Source of the DNA: CAG-170 sp022779365
GTDB taxonomy: Bacteria > Bacillota > Clostridia > Oscillospirales > Oscillospiraceae
Length of the DNA stretch: 64,000 bases
NCBI GenBank assembly: GCA_022779365.1
Contig: JALFSI010000033.1
Span: 15,597-79,596 of the forward strand
Reading direction: 5' to 3'
A program made the translations under genes and the position numbers. Under the pieces are notes generated by a model. The model saw nothing but the letters and a program-made list of their open reading frames with translations, had not been told where the DNA came from and searched no databases. This document shows, in pieces, positions 48,565 to 57,937 of the stretch (its first letter is position 1; the number at the start of each line of letters is the position of its first letter).

Positions 48565-49698
48565 ATGGACTGCATGGGCATTATCTTTTCCAATATTTAT
48601 GACAGCAGCATGGGCGCGCTGACCGCGTTCCGTACATCGGCGTCCATCCCCTTCGGCGGGCGCTACCGGCAGATCGACTTTATTCTCTCCAATATGTCCA
48701 ATTCCGGCATTCGGGATATTGGCATCATCACAAAATACAACTACCAGTCGCTGATGGATCACCTCGGAACGTGCGAGGAGTGGGACCTCAAGCTCGGCGA
48801 CGGCGTGCGCTTCCTGCCGCCGTATGCCACAGGACATACGGGCGCGTACCGCGGCAAGCTCGAGGCGCTGCAAACGGCGCTGCCGGTTTTGGAGCGCAAC
48901 CGCAACAAATATGTCGTGCTGGCGGATACGACGGTGCTGTGCTCCATCGACTTTACCGAGGTCGTGGAGCAGCATGAGGCATCCGGCTGCGACGTGACGG
49001 TCGTCGCCAAGCGCGGCATTGCCGACGGCACGACCGTGCAGCCCGTGGCGCTCAAGCTGGACGGTGACGGCAAGGTCGTGGATCTGGCGATGGACTATGC
49101 TGCGCCGAAGGACTACGCCGTGGGCATGAGTATGTTCGTCATGAGCCGCGAAAAGCTCATCGAGATCATCCATGAGCTTGTCCCGCACGGGAAATACCAC
49201 CTTGAGCGCGACTTCCTGCTGGGCTACTATAACGACCATAAGATCAAGGTCAATGTCTATCAGTTCCACAACGTGGCGCTGTTCAACGAAAATGTGGAGC
49301 AGTATTACAACAACAGCATGGCGCTGCTGGACGAATCCGTGCGCCACAGCCTGTTCCGCGGCGACATCAGCATCTACACCAAGGTGCGCGACGCTGTGCC
49401 CACGCGCTTTGGTATGCGCGGTCAGGCGGCGAACTGCGTGATCGCCGATGGCTGCCATATTAACGGCTACGCCGAGCACAGCGTGCTGTTCCGCGAGGTC
49501 GTGATCGAAAAAGAGGCGCAGGTGCGCGACTGCATCGTCATGCAGGGCTGCCGTATTGGCAAGGGCGCAAAGCTGCGCTACGTCATTCTGGATAAAAATG
49601 TGGTCATTGAACCGGGCGTGGAGCTGCTCGGCTCGCCGGGGCATCCCGAGGTCATCGGGAAAAACGCCAGGATCAGCAAAGGAGCAAACAATCGATGA
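48565..49698 (+). CDS. glgD: GlgD, regulatory ADP-glucose pyrophosphorylase subunit
   Basis: A 377-residue GlgC paralogue. It keeps the fold (SIPFGGRYRQIDFILSNMSNSGI, VVLADTTVLCSIDF) but lacks the complete LAGGQGSRL nucleotide loop and the catalytic DHIYKMDY, as is normal for GlgD. It should activate GlgC as a heteromeric partner. Its stop overlaps the glgA start by four bases (ATGA). Confidence 0.95.
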   Translation: MDCMGIIFSNIYDSSMGALTAFRTSASIPFGGRYRQIDFILSNMSNSGIRDIGIITKYNYQSLMDHLGTCEEWDLKLGDGVRFLPPYATGHTGAYRGKLEALQTALPVLERNRNKYVVLADTTVLCSIDFTEVVEQHEASGCDVTVVAKRGIADGTTVQPVALKLDGDGKVVDLAMDYAAPKDYAVGMSMFVMSREKLIEIIHELVPHGKYHLERDFLLGYYNDHKIKVNVYQFHNVALFNENVEQYYNNSMALLDESVRHSLFRGDISIYTKVRDAVPTRFGMRGQAANCVIADGCHINGYAEHSVLFREVVIEKEAQVRDCIVMQGCRIGKGAKLRYVILDKNVVIEPGVELLGSPGHPEVIGKNARISKGANNR

Positions 49699-51134
49699 AA
49701 ATTGCCATCGCTGCCTCCGAGGCAGCGCCGTATATCAAGACCGGCGGGCTGGGAGACGTCATGCAGGCGCTGCCGCTGGCGCTCTCGCGGCTGCCGAAAA
49801 ACGAGGTGTCGCTGTTTCTGCCGTATTACGGCGCGATCAAATACTCCGGCAAGTATGAGACGGAATTTCTCGGCTGCTTTGACGTGCCGCTCGCGTGGCG
49901 GCGGGAATATGTGGGCGTGATGCGGCTGAAAACGCGGCGGAAAAAGCTCAGGGTCTATTTTATCGACAATGAGCACTACTTCTGCCGCGACGGCAGCATC
50001 TACGGTCACGGCGACGACGGCGAGCGCTTTGCGTATTTCAGCAAGGCGGTGCTCGCGGCGATCAAATTCCTCGACCTTTCGCCCGACGTCATCCACTGCA
50101 ACGACTGGCAGACGGCGCTCGTGCCGCTGCTGCTGAAGACCGAGTACGCCGGGGCGCTGCCGGACGCGCGCAGCGTGCTCACCATCCACAACATCGAATA
50201 TCAGGGCAAGTGCAACCTGCAATTCAACTACGACGTGCTGGGGCTGCCGCCGCAGTGCGACGAAATTCTGCGCTTTGACGACTGCACAAACTTCCTCAAG
50301 GCGGGCATCATGACCGCCGACCGTGTGAACACCGTTTCGCGCACCTACGCCGAGGAGCTGCAATACGCCTACTATGCCCATGGGCTGGCGGACGTGCTGC
50401 GCAGCCGCGGCGGCGCGTTCTCGGGCATCACGAACGGCATTGACACCGACCTGTTTGACCCCGCGAAGAGCACCGGCATGGAGGCGCATTACAGCGCCCA
50501 GACCGTGCGCGAGGGAAAGCACGAGAATAAGCTTGCGCTCCAGCGGGCGCTGGGTCTGCCGGAGGACGGCGAGGTCGCCGTGCTGGCGGTCGTGTCGCGG
50601 CTGGCGGGGCACAAGGGGCTGGATCTTCTGTGCTACATCGCCGAGCGGCTGATGCAGCGGCGCATCCAGCTCGTGGTGGTCGGCACGGGCGAGGAAAAAT
50701 ACGAATGGTTTTTGTCGGGGCTTGCCTACCGCTTCCCGCGGCAGGTCGCGGCGCATCTGACGTTTGACGCGCAGTTTGCGAATCTCGTCTACGCAGGCTC
50801 TGATATGTTCCTCATGCCGTCCAAGAGCGAGCCCTGTGGGCTGTCGCAGCTCATCGCGATGCGCTTTGGCAGCGTCCCGGTCGTGAACGCGACCGGCGGT
50901 CTGCGCGATACGGTGCCGCCGTATGACCCGGCAAGCGAGACGGGCTGCGGCTTCACGTTCCAGAGCTATAACGCCGACGATTTCCTCGCTGCCATCGACC
51001 GCAGCCTGCAAATGTTCTATGACGAGCCGGAAAAATGGCTGCGTCTGCAGCGCGCCGATATGGCGATCGACAGCAGTTGGACAAAACCCGCTGCGGAATA
51101 CATGAAACTTTATGAAAGTGCGATCAAGGGATAA
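49695..51134 (+). CDS. glgA: glycogen synthase (ADP-glucose)
   Basis: A 479-residue GT5 glycosyltransferase. The ADP-glucose motif KTGGLGDVMQALPLAL begins at residue 15, VIHCNDWQTALVPLLLK lies near 133, and the C-terminal SKSEPCGLSQLIAMRFGSVPVV carries the catalytic Glu. It extends alpha-1,4 glucan from ADP-glucose. Overlap with glgD and a four-base gap to glgP show a tightly coupled operon. Confidence 0.97.
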   Translation: MKIAIAASEAAPYIKTGGLGDVMQALPLALSRLPKNEVSLFLPYYGAIKYSGKYETEFLGCFDVPLAWRREYVGVMRLKTRRKKLRVYFIDNEHYFCRDGSIYGHGDDGERFAYFSKAVLAAIKFLDLSPDVIHCNDWQTALVPLLLKTEYAGALPDARSVLTIHNIEYQGKCNLQFNYDVLGLPPQCDEILRFDDCTNFLKAGIMTADRVNTVSRTYAEELQYAYYAHGLADVLRSRGGAFSGITNGIDTDLFDPAKSTGMEAHYSAQTVREGKHENKLALQRALGLPEDGEVAVLAVVSRLAGHKGLDLLCYIAERLMQRRIQLVVVGTGEEKYEWFLSGLAYRFPRQVAAHLTFDAQFANLVYAGSDMFLMPSKSEPCGLSQLIAMRFGSVPVVNATGGLRDTVPPYDPASETGCGFTFQSYNADDFLAAIDRSLQMFYDEPEKWLRLQRADMAIDSSWTKPAAEYMKLYESAIKG

Positions 51135-51138
51135 ACAA

Positions 51139-53553
51139 ATGGCAAAAGAATTACTGCAAAACAAACTCCATGACACCTGCCGCCGGATGTTCGGCTGCTC
51201 GCTGACGGAGGCAACGGAAAAACAGGTCTACCGCGCGCTGTGCACGTTTGTGCGCGAGTCGCTGGAAGAACAGAATCGCGCGTTCCAGAAGCGGCTGAGC
51301 CAGAACGGCGAAAAAAAGGTGTATTATATGTCGATGGAATTTCTCGTCGGCACGAGCCTGCGCAACAATCTCTATAACCTCGGCATTCTGGATGAAGTAA
51401 AAACGCTGCTGGAAAAGCAGGGCTTCAGTTTAGACCGGCTGTGCGGGATGGAGCCCGACGCGGGGCTTGGAAACGGCGGTCTGGGGCGGCTGGCGTCGTG
51501 CTACATGGATGCTGCGACGGGGCTTGGCTACGGCGTGACGGGCTATTCCATCCGCTATGAGTTCGGCATTTTCCGCCAGAAGATCGTGGACGGCTGGCAG
51601 ATGGAGTTCCCCGACGACTGGCTGGATATGGGCGGCGTGTGGCTGCACCCGCGCAAGGATGACGCCGTGGAGGTCCGCTTTGGCGGCGAGGTCCACGAGT
51701 GGACGGACGAGACCGGCAAATTCCGCGCCGCGCAGGTGGGCTATCAGTCCGTGACCGCCGTGCCGCACGATATGTACATCTCCGGCTACGATTCCAGCGC
51801 CGTCAACCGCCTGATCCTCTGGAGCGCCAGCCAGCCGCACGGCTTTGATATGGCGGCGTTCTCGCGCGGCGATTATGTGCGCGCGCTGGAGCAGAACACC
51901 ATGGCGGAGACGATCTCCAAGGTGCTCTATCCCGCCGACGATCACATCAGCGGCAAGCGCCTGCGCCTGCGGCAGCAGTATCTGCTGGTGTCGGCGTCGC
52001 TGCAAAGCATCGTCAAGGCGCATCTTGACCGCTATCGCACGCTTAAAAGCCTGCCGGAAAAGGTCGCCATCCATATTAACGACACCCATCCGGCGCTGTG
52101 CGTGCCGGAGCTGATGCGCCTGCTCATCGACGAGTACGACATGGGCTGGGACGAGGCGTGGGACATCTGCTGCCGCACGCTGTCGTATACGAACCACACC
52201 GTCATGTCCGAGGCGCTGGAGCGCTGGAGCGTCGAGCTGTTCCGCGAGCAGCTCCCGCGTATCTTCTCTATCACGCAGGAGATCAACCGCCGTCTGCTCT
52301 CCCACCTTGCGGTCGTGTATCCGAATGACCCCGGCAAGTGGGACTATATGGCGGTCATCGCCAACGGCGAGGTGCGCATGGCAAACCTCTGCCTTGCTTG
52401 CTGCCACATGGTAAACGGCGTCTCGCGCCTGCATACGCAGATCCTGGAGACGGGCATTTTCCGCGACTACTATAACCTCGACCATGACCGCTTTACGAAC
52501 GTGACCAACGGCATCGCCTACCGCCGCTGGCTGTGTCAGGCGAACCCCGCGCTCACGGGGTATCTGCGCGAGCTGATCGGGGACGGGTTCATGAAGGACG
52601 CGAACCAGCTCGAAAAGCTGCTCAAATTCCAGGACGATAAGGAAGTGCTCGCCAAGCTGCACGCCATCAAGCGCACGAACAAGCAGCGCCTTGCGGACTA
52701 TATCGCGCACGCCAACGGCGTGGTCGTCGATCCCGACAGCCTATTTGACGTGCAGGTCAAGCGCCTGCATGAGTATAAGCGCCAGCTTCTGAACGTGCTG
52801 CACATCCTGTGCCTGTATCTGAAGATCAAGGACAATCCGAACGAGGACATCACGCCGCGCACGTTCGTGTTCGCCGCAAAAGCCTCGGCGGGCTATGTGC
52901 TGGCAAAGCAGATCATCAGCCTGATCGTGGCGGTGTCGAACCTTGTCAACGCCGACCCGCAGACGAACGGTAAGCTCAAGGTCGTATTCGTGGAGGACTA
53001 TAAGGTCTCACTGGCGGAGATCATCATTCCGGCGGCGGATCTGTCCGAGCAGATCTCCGTCGCGGGCAAGGAGGCCTCCGGCACGGGCAATATGAAGCTC
53101 ATGATCAACGGCGCGGTGACGATCGGCACGCTCGATGGCGCGAACGTGGAGATCCACGAGCAGGTCGGAGACGACAACATCTTCCTGTTCGGCATGACCG
53201 CCGACGAGGTAAACGCCCTCTGGCAGCGCGGCTATAACCCGCGCGAGTTCCTCACGCCGGAGCTGGAGCGCGTGCTGCAAATGCTGACCTCCGGGGCGCT
53301 TGGGCAGCGCTTTGACGACATCGCCGCGTCGCTGCTCACGAACCGTTTCGGCACGGCAGACGGCTATATGACCATCGCCGACTTTGCCAGCTACCGCGAC
53401 ACGCAGCGCCGCGCGGCGGAGGTCTACCGCGATCAGACCGCGTTCGGCAAAATGTCGCTCGTGAACATCGCCAAGGCGGGCATTTTCTCCGCCGACCGCG
53501 CCGTGCGCGAATACGCCGACCGCATCTGGGGTCTTTCTGGCTTGGAGGTCTAA
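51139..53553 (+). CDS. glgP: glycogen/maltodextrin phosphorylase
   Basis: An 804-residue GT35 phosphorylase that releases glucose-1-phosphate from alpha-glucan. MEPDAGLGNGGLGRLASCYMD near 107, HINDTHPALCVPELMRLL near 310 and the PLP-Lys peptide EASGTGNMKLMINGAVTIG near 650 are canonical. The ATG at 51139 is four bases after glgA, with CAAGGG upstream; a longer frame runs back into glgA. Its stop shares a base with the next start (TAATG). Having synthesis and breakdown in one operon implies control at enzyme level. Confidence 0.97.
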   Translation: MAKELLQNKLHDTCRRMFGCSLTEATEKQVYRALCTFVRESLEEQNRAFQKRLSQNGEKKVYYMSMEFLVGTSLRNNLYNLGILDEVKTLLEKQGFSLDRLCGMEPDAGLGNGGLGRLASCYMDAATGLGYGVTGYSIRYEFGIFRQKIVDGWQMEFPDDWLDMGGVWLHPRKDDAVEVRFGGEVHEWTDETGKFRAAQVGYQSVTAVPHDMYISGYDSSAVNRLILWSASQPHGFDMAAFSRGDYVRALEQNTMAETISKVLYPADDHISGKRLRLRQQYLLVSASLQSIVKAHLDRYRTLKSLPEKVAIHINDTHPALCVPELMRLLIDEYDMGWDEAWDICCRTLSYTNHTVMSEALERWSVELFREQLPRIFSITQEINRRLLSHLAVVYPNDPGKWDYMAVIANGEVRMANLCLACCHMVNGVSRLHTQILETGIFRDYYNLDHDRFTNVTNGIAYRRWLCQANPALTGYLRELIGDGFMKDANQLEKLLKFQDDKEVLAKLHAIKRTNKQRLADYIAHANGVVVDPDSLFDVQVKRLHEYKRQLLNVLHILCLYLKIKDNPNEDITPRTFVFAAKASAGYVLAKQIISLIVAVSNLVNADPQTNGKLKVVFVEDYKVSLAEIIIPAADLSEQISVAGKEASGTGNMKLMINGAVTIGTLDGANVEIHEQVGDDNIFLFGMTADEVNALWQRGYNPREFLTPELERVLQMLTSGALGQRFDDIAASLLTNRFGTADGYMTIADFASYRDTQRRAAEVYRDQTAFGKMSLVNIAKAGIFSADRAVREYADRIWGLSGLEV

Positions 53554-55373
53554 TGCGCATTTTATATGACAGTAAGCTCACGCAGTTTAAAAGCCCCTTT
53601 GGTGTGCTCACGCCGGGGCAGACCTGCACGCTTCATATGATGCTTCCCGTCAGCATCTGCACCGTTTCGGTGCAGATGCTGCTGCTTGATGAGGCGGGCG
53701 GGGAGCTGCAAAGCGTTCCCTTTGCACGCACCGCGCAGGATGCGCTGTATGAGACCTGGGGCGGGGGATTTTCCATTGACCAGCCGGGGCTGTATTTTTA
53801 CTATTTCCGCGTCACGACGGAGCACGAGTCGTTCCGCCTGTATAAGCAGGGCAGCGACACGAACATGGAGGCGGGCGAGGTCTGGCAGGTGAGCTGCGTG
53901 GGCACGCAGTTCCCTGTGCCGCAGGCGCTGCGCGGCGCGGTGATGTATCAGATCTTCCCCGACCGCTTTGCCGCTGCCGGGACGTGCGACTGCACGGAGA
54001 AATTGCAGCCCTACTGGGTGCATGAAAACCGCGAGGACGTGCCCGTCTGGCAGCCGAACGCCAACGGCGAGGTGCTGAACAACGACTTTTACGGCGGAAA
54101 TTTGAACGGTATCCGCGAAAAGCTGCCGTATTTGCACGATCTGGGCGTCGAAATTCTGTACCTCAACCCCATTTTTATGGCGTGGTCGAACCACCGTTAT
54201 GACACCTATGACTATAAGCGCATCGACCCGATGCTCGGCACGGAGGCGGATTTTTCCGCGCTGTGCGCGGCGGCGCACGCGCTGGGGATGAAGATCGTGC
54301 TCGACGGCGTATTTTCGCACGTCGGCAGCCGCAGCCCGTATTTTCAGAGCGCCATCCACGACGATCGATCGCCGTACCGCAGCTGGTTTTCGTTCCAGCA
54401 CTACCCCGACGTGTACACGAGTTGGTGGGGCATCACGACGCTGCCGTGCGTGAACAAGCTCGAGCCGTCGTATATGGACTATATCATCCGCGATGCGGAC
54501 AGCGTGGTCGCGCACTGGCTGGCGCTGGGCGCGGACGGCTTCCGGCTGGACGTGGTCGATGAACTGCCGGACGAGTTTGTGCTCTGCCTGCGAAAGCGCA
54601 TCCGGGAGCTGAACCCCGACGCGATCCTGCTCGGAGAGGTATGGGAGGACGCGTCGAATAAAGAGGCTTACGGCGTGCGGCGGCGGTATTTTGCAGACCG
54701 CGAGCTGGACGGCGTGATGAACTACCCCTGGCGCAAGGCAATTTTGCGCTATGTCCGTGGCGAGGACGACGGGCGCGAGCTCGGCGAGCGGGTGATGACG
54801 CTGGCGGAAAATTATCCCGCCGACGTGCTGAGCTGCTGCATGACGCTGCTGTCCACGCACGACACGCCGCGCGCCATCACAGACCTGATCGACCCGTTGG
54901 ACGCGGACCGCGCGGCGCTGGCGCAGCGCCACATGGACGACGAGACGTATCGCCGCGCGAGCGGACTGCTGCGCATGGCGGCGTTTTTGCAGTTCACGCT
55001 CCCCGGTGCGCCGTGCATTTATTACGGCGACGAGGCGGGCATGACCGGCTACCGCGACCCGTTCAACCGCTGCTTTTACCCGTGGGGGCGTGAGGACACG
55101 GCGCTGCGCGAGTTTTACCGCGCGCTTGCAGCGCTGCGCAAATACCCGGCACTGCGCACAGGTGCAGTCACGGTGCTCGACAGCGGTGGCGGACGCTTTT
55201 CGTTCCGCCGGACGCTGGCGGGGGAGCGGACGCTGTTCGTCTGCTGCAACCGCGCGGGCGACTGGACGCTGCAAAGCGCGCACGGGCGGCTGCTGCTGAG
55301 CGGCGGCGTGGCGGAGTATACGCCGGAGCGCCTGACGCTCGCCCCGGGTGGCTTTGCTATCATCGAGGAGTAA
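53553..55373 (+). CDS. GH13 alpha-glucan hydrolase (neopullulanase/amylopullulanase-like)
   Basis: A 606-residue intracellular GH13 enzyme, with no signal peptide. An N-terminal beta-domain of about 125 residues (CBM34-like) leads to the barrel: VMYQIFPDRFAA near 131, LNPIFMAWSNHRYDTYDY near 205, GFRLDVVDELPDEF with the nucleophile Asp near 328, ILLGEVWEDASN with the acid Glu near 362, and LLSTHDTPRAITDL near 430. It probably trims branched glucan left by the phosphorylase. The start overlaps the glgP stop (TAATG). The exact linkage preference (alpha-1,4, alpha-1,6 or both) cannot be read from sequence. Confidence 0.9.
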   Translation: MRILYDSKLTQFKSPFGVLTPGQTCTLHMMLPVSICTVSVQMLLLDEAGGELQSVPFARTAQDALYETWGGGFSIDQPGLYFYYFRVTTEHESFRLYKQGSDTNMEAGEVWQVSCVGTQFPVPQALRGAVMYQIFPDRFAAAGTCDCTEKLQPYWVHENREDVPVWQPNANGEVLNNDFYGGNLNGIREKLPYLHDLGVEILYLNPIFMAWSNHRYDTYDYKRIDPMLGTEADFSALCAAAHALGMKIVLDGVFSHVGSRSPYFQSAIHDDRSPYRSWFSFQHYPDVYTSWWGITTLPCVNKLEPSYMDYIIRDADSVVAHWLALGADGFRLDVVDELPDEFVLCLRKRIRELNPDAILLGEVWEDASNKEAYGVRRRYFADRELDGVMNYPWRKAILRYVRGEDDGRELGERVMTLAENYPADVLSCCMTLLSTHDTPRAITDLIDPLDADRAALAQRHMDDETYRRASGLLRMAAFLQFTLPGAPCIYYGDEAGMTGYRDPFNRCFYPWGREDTALREFYRALAALRKYPALRTGAVTVLDSGGGRFSFRRTLAGERTLFVCCNRAGDWTLQSAHGRLLLSGGVAEYTPERLTLAPGGFAIIEE

Positions 55374-55375
55374 AA

Positions 55376-55405
55376 AATCCCGGCAGTCAATCGACTGCCG
55401 GGATT
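55376..55405. terminator. bidirectional terminator, end of glycogen operon
   Basis: A perfect 13-bp stem AATCCCGGCAGTC / GACTGCCGGGATT with loop AATC; minus strand continues TTTTTTAC, plus strand CTCTG. It ends the VOC gene best and may also end the glg operon. Confidence 0.85.
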
Positions 55406-55417
55406 CTCTGTGTCAAA

Positions 55418-55807
55418 TTACTGCATCTCTTCCGCAATTTCAATGGTCTCGCCATCAGGACCGGGGAAGAGGATGTAGCGCGCGCCATGCGTGCCCCAAC
55501 CGTGATCGACGATGATCTCGTCGGTGTTGAAACGTACGCCCTTTGCCTTGAGGTCGTTCCAGACGGCTTCGATGTCCGTCACGCGCAGCGCCAGATGGTC
55601 ATAGCGCCCCGTGGAAAATTCGTGCTTTTCGATGTACTGCATCATCTCCAGGCAGCAGTCGCCCAGATCCAGCAGCGCCGCCTTCACGCCCGGCACCTCC
55701 CAGCGGCAGCGCAGCGAAAAGCCGAGCACGTCCGTGTAAAACTGGATGGAACGATCCATATCGTCCACAAAAAAGCCCAGATGTGCCAATCCTTCGATCT
55801 TACCCAT
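55418..55807 (-). CDS. VOC/glyoxalase family protein
   Basis: A 129-residue vicinal-oxygen-chelate protein with two beta-alpha-beta-beta-beta repeats: IEGLAHLGFFVDDMDRSIQF, then DVLGFSLRCRWEV, and YDHLALRVTDIEAVWNDL, then PGPDGETIEI. The His/Glu pattern (HLGF, CLEMM, HLAL, ETIEI) fits a metal site, as in glyoxalase I or methylmalonyl-CoA epimerase, but no substrate can be named. GGAGG lies eight bases upstream of the ATG at 55807; a longer frame has no support. Confidence 0.85.
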   Translation of the reverse strand: MGKIEGLAHLGFFVDDMDRSIQFYTDVLGFSLRCRWEVPGVKAALLDLGDCCLEMMQYIEKHEFSTGRYDHLALRVTDIEAVWNDLKAKGVRFNTDEIIVDHGWGTHGARYILFPGPDGETIEIAEEMQ

Positions 55808-55891
55808 GTTCCTGTCCTCCGTAATGCCGCCGCAGCGGCTTGATAGTACTATCTTATTCACAATCGCCCTGCCTGTCAAGTCGTTTTGCGC

Positions 55892-55919
55892 TTGCAACTT
55901 TCGGCGGATATGCTATACT
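55892..55919 (+). promoter_or_regulatory. promoter for the homocysteine methyltransferase gene
   Basis: TTGCAA, 16 bases, TATACT, 26 bases before the ATG; AGGGAGG serves as ribosome site. Confidence 0.7.
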
Positions 55920-55945
55920 GGGGGCGATCAAAGGGAGGCGGTCAC

Positions 55946-56818
55946 ATGACTGGAACAGAATTTCGGAGCTGGTGCACGCGCCGCGTGCGGCTGCTGGACG
56001 GCGCGACGGGCAGCAATCTCCGTGCGGCGGGGATGCCCGCAGGCGTGTGCGCCGAGACGTGGATATTAGAACACCCGCAGCCGCTTCAGGCGCTTCAGCG
56101 GGCGTATGCGGCGGCGGGCAGCGAGATCGTGCTCGCACCCACCTTCGGCGCAAACCGGGCGCTGCTGGGCGCGCACGGGCTGGAGCGCTGCGTTGCGGAT
56201 TATAACCGCCGGCTGGTCGCGCTCACGCGCGAGGCGGTAGGCGGCAGCACGCTCATCGCGGCAGATATGACCACGACTGGGCAGCCCGTCCTGCCGGAGG
56301 ACGACGCGGCGTATGCCCGCCTGCTGGATATTTACACCGAGCAGGCGGCAGCCGTTCTGGATGCGGGCGTCGATCTGTTTTTTGTGGAGACGATGATGGG
56401 GCTGACGGAGTGTATGGCGGCGGTGGAAGCCATCCGCGCACTGACCGACACCGCCGTCGTGTGCACGATGAGCGTGCAGTCGGACGGACGGTGCTACTTT
56501 GACGGCTCTGTCTACGACGCGGCGCAGACGCTGCCGGAGCTGGGCGCGGACGCCGTGGGCGTGAACTGCTCGTCAGGTCCTGACCAGCTGGAGAGCGTGG
56601 TGCGCATGGTATGTGCCGAAACGTCCATCCCGGTCGTCGCAAAGCCGAACGCGGGTCTGCCCGAAATTCGGGACGACGGCACGGCGGTGTATGATATGAC
56701 GCCGGAGGCATTCGCCGCGCGCATGAGCGCGCTCGTGAGCTGCGGCGCGCAGCTCGTTGGCGGCTGCTGCGGCACAACGCCGGAGCATATTCGGGCACTG
56801 CACGACGCCATTCGATAA
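55946..56818 (+). CDS. homocysteine S-methyltransferase family protein
   Basis: A 290-residue zinc methyltransferase. It opens with VRLLDGATGSNLRAAG, has LAPTFGANRALL near 73, the first zinc Cys in VGVNCSSGPDQL near 213 and the Cys pair in VGGCCGTTPEHIRAL near 274, so all three ligands are present. It corresponds to the N-terminal module of MetH or to MmuM; the methyl donor is not shown. It is monocistronic. Confidence 0.9.
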   Translation: MTGTEFRSWCTRRVRLLDGATGSNLRAAGMPAGVCAETWILEHPQPLQALQRAYAAAGSEIVLAPTFGANRALLGAHGLERCVADYNRRLVALTREAVGGSTLIAADMTTTGQPVLPEDDAAYARLLDIYTEQAAAVLDAGVDLFFVETMMGLTECMAAVEAIRALTDTAVVCTMSVQSDGRCYFDGSVYDAAQTLPELGADAVGVNCSSGPDQLESVVRMVCAETSIPVVAKPNAGLPEIRDDGTAVYDMTPEAFAARMSALVSCGAQLVGGCCGTTPEHIRALHDAIR

Positions 56819-56834
56819 AAATAGTAAACTAGTA

Positions 56835-57081
56835 AAAAAGCCTCCCCTTGGTGACCAAGGGGAGGTGGGTGAGCGAAGCGAACCCGGAAGGGATGAGAAG
56901 GTGTAGGTTTTGCTGTATGTCTGACGGTGCGCTGCTGACCCCAACGTTCTGATCCCCTCAGTCGCCTGCGGCGACAGCGTCTCGCTGCGGCTCGGTCACG
57001 GCGTGGGTCTGACAGCCCACCGGGCTGTCATTCAGTACCACGCCGCCGCTTCGCTACCTTGGTCACCAAGAGAAGCCTTTT
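56835..57081. repeat. dispersed palindromic repeat, type R3
   Basis: AAAGCCTCCCCTTGGTGACC at the left and GGTCACCAAGAGAAGCCTTT at the right are inverted ends about 245 bases apart; GTCGCCTGCGGCGAC and GACAGCCCACCGGGCTGTC are inner hairpins. It shares CCCCTCAGTCGCC-type phrases with the R1 and R2 repeats. It fills the gap between two convergent genes; no gene is seen. Confidence 0.75.
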
Positions 57082-57098
57082 ATTGCGCTTTTTAAAAT

Positions 57099-57869
57099 TT
57101 AACCTTTGACGTAAGCCAGAATATCCTTCAGGGACTGCTCGTTATCGTAGGTCGGCCAGTATTCGAAGCCGAAGTAGCGGTCATAGCCGCCGTCCTCCGC
57201 CGCTTTGATGACGCGCGGATAGTTCGTCTCGCCCAGATGCAGCTCGTGCCGTCCGGGAACGCCCGCGGAGTGGAAGTGCCCGATGAAGTCGATGTTTGTG
57301 GAGATATTGTTGACGAGGTTGCCCTCCATGAGCTGCATATGATAGCAGTCGAACAGGAGCTTGATGGACGGCGAATCGACCGCCTTGATGAGCTCAAAGC
57401 CCTTGTAGGCGGAGTTCAGCCAGTAGCCCTTGTGGTCGTACATGGAGTTGAGCGCCTCAAGCACGATCGTCACGCCCGCTTTTTCCGCGATCTCGGCGGT
57501 GCGCTTGAGGTTTTCGAGCAGGACGAGCTTCTGCGTGTCCTCAAAGCTGCCTTCGAGGTCGCCGGACAGACCGATGAAGGTCTTGCAGCCAAATTCCTTG
57601 CCGATGTTGATGGACTTTTCGACGTTCGCCTTCACAGCGCTCCACGGGAAGTTCATGCGGATGGTCCACGCCTGATTCAGGCAGCACGCGGCGACGGGGA
57701 TACCGGCATCCGCCGACGCCTTGCCGAGACCCTCGGGGGTGACGGATTCATTGCCGACCCACGGATCCCAGAACTCGACCGCGTCGCAGCCGCAGGCTTT
57801 TGCCATCTGGAAGCGCTCATAGAACGGCAGATTTTCAAATACCGGCTCAATGCAGAGGGAATATTTCAT
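57099..57869 (-). CDS. TIM-barrel isomerase, hydroxypyruvate isomerase family
   Basis: A 256-residue xylose-isomerase-like TIM-barrel protein: KYSLCIEPVFENLPFYERF at the start, CGCDAVEFWDPW near 28, VTIVLEALNSMYDHKGYWLN near 133, LLFDCYHMQLMEGNL near 170 and the closing GFEYWPTYDNEQSLKDIL. The Glu and Asp ligands fit a divalent-metal sugar isomerase of the Hyi type. It is downstream of the aminotransferase gene in a unit divergent from a LacI regulator, so it probably works on a sugar or sugar acid in that pathway. Confidence 0.85.
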   Translation of the reverse strand: MKYSLCIEPVFENLPFYERFQMAKACGCDAVEFWDPWVGNESVTPEGLGKASADAGIPVAACCLNQAWTIRMNFPWSAVKANVEKSINIGKEFGCKTFIGLSGDLEGSFEDTQKLVLLENLKRTAEIAEKAGVTIVLEALNSMYDHKGYWLNSAYKGFELIKAVDSPSIKLLFDCYHMQLMEGNLVNNISTNIDFIGHFHSAGVPGRHELHLGETNYPRVIKAAEDGGYDRYFGFEYWPTYDNEQSLKDILAYVKG

Positions 57870-57937
57870 CGTGTAGCTCCTTTAATTTTATTTTGTGAAA
57901 GATGACCGGGCGCAGGCGCGCCCGGTCATATGGTTTT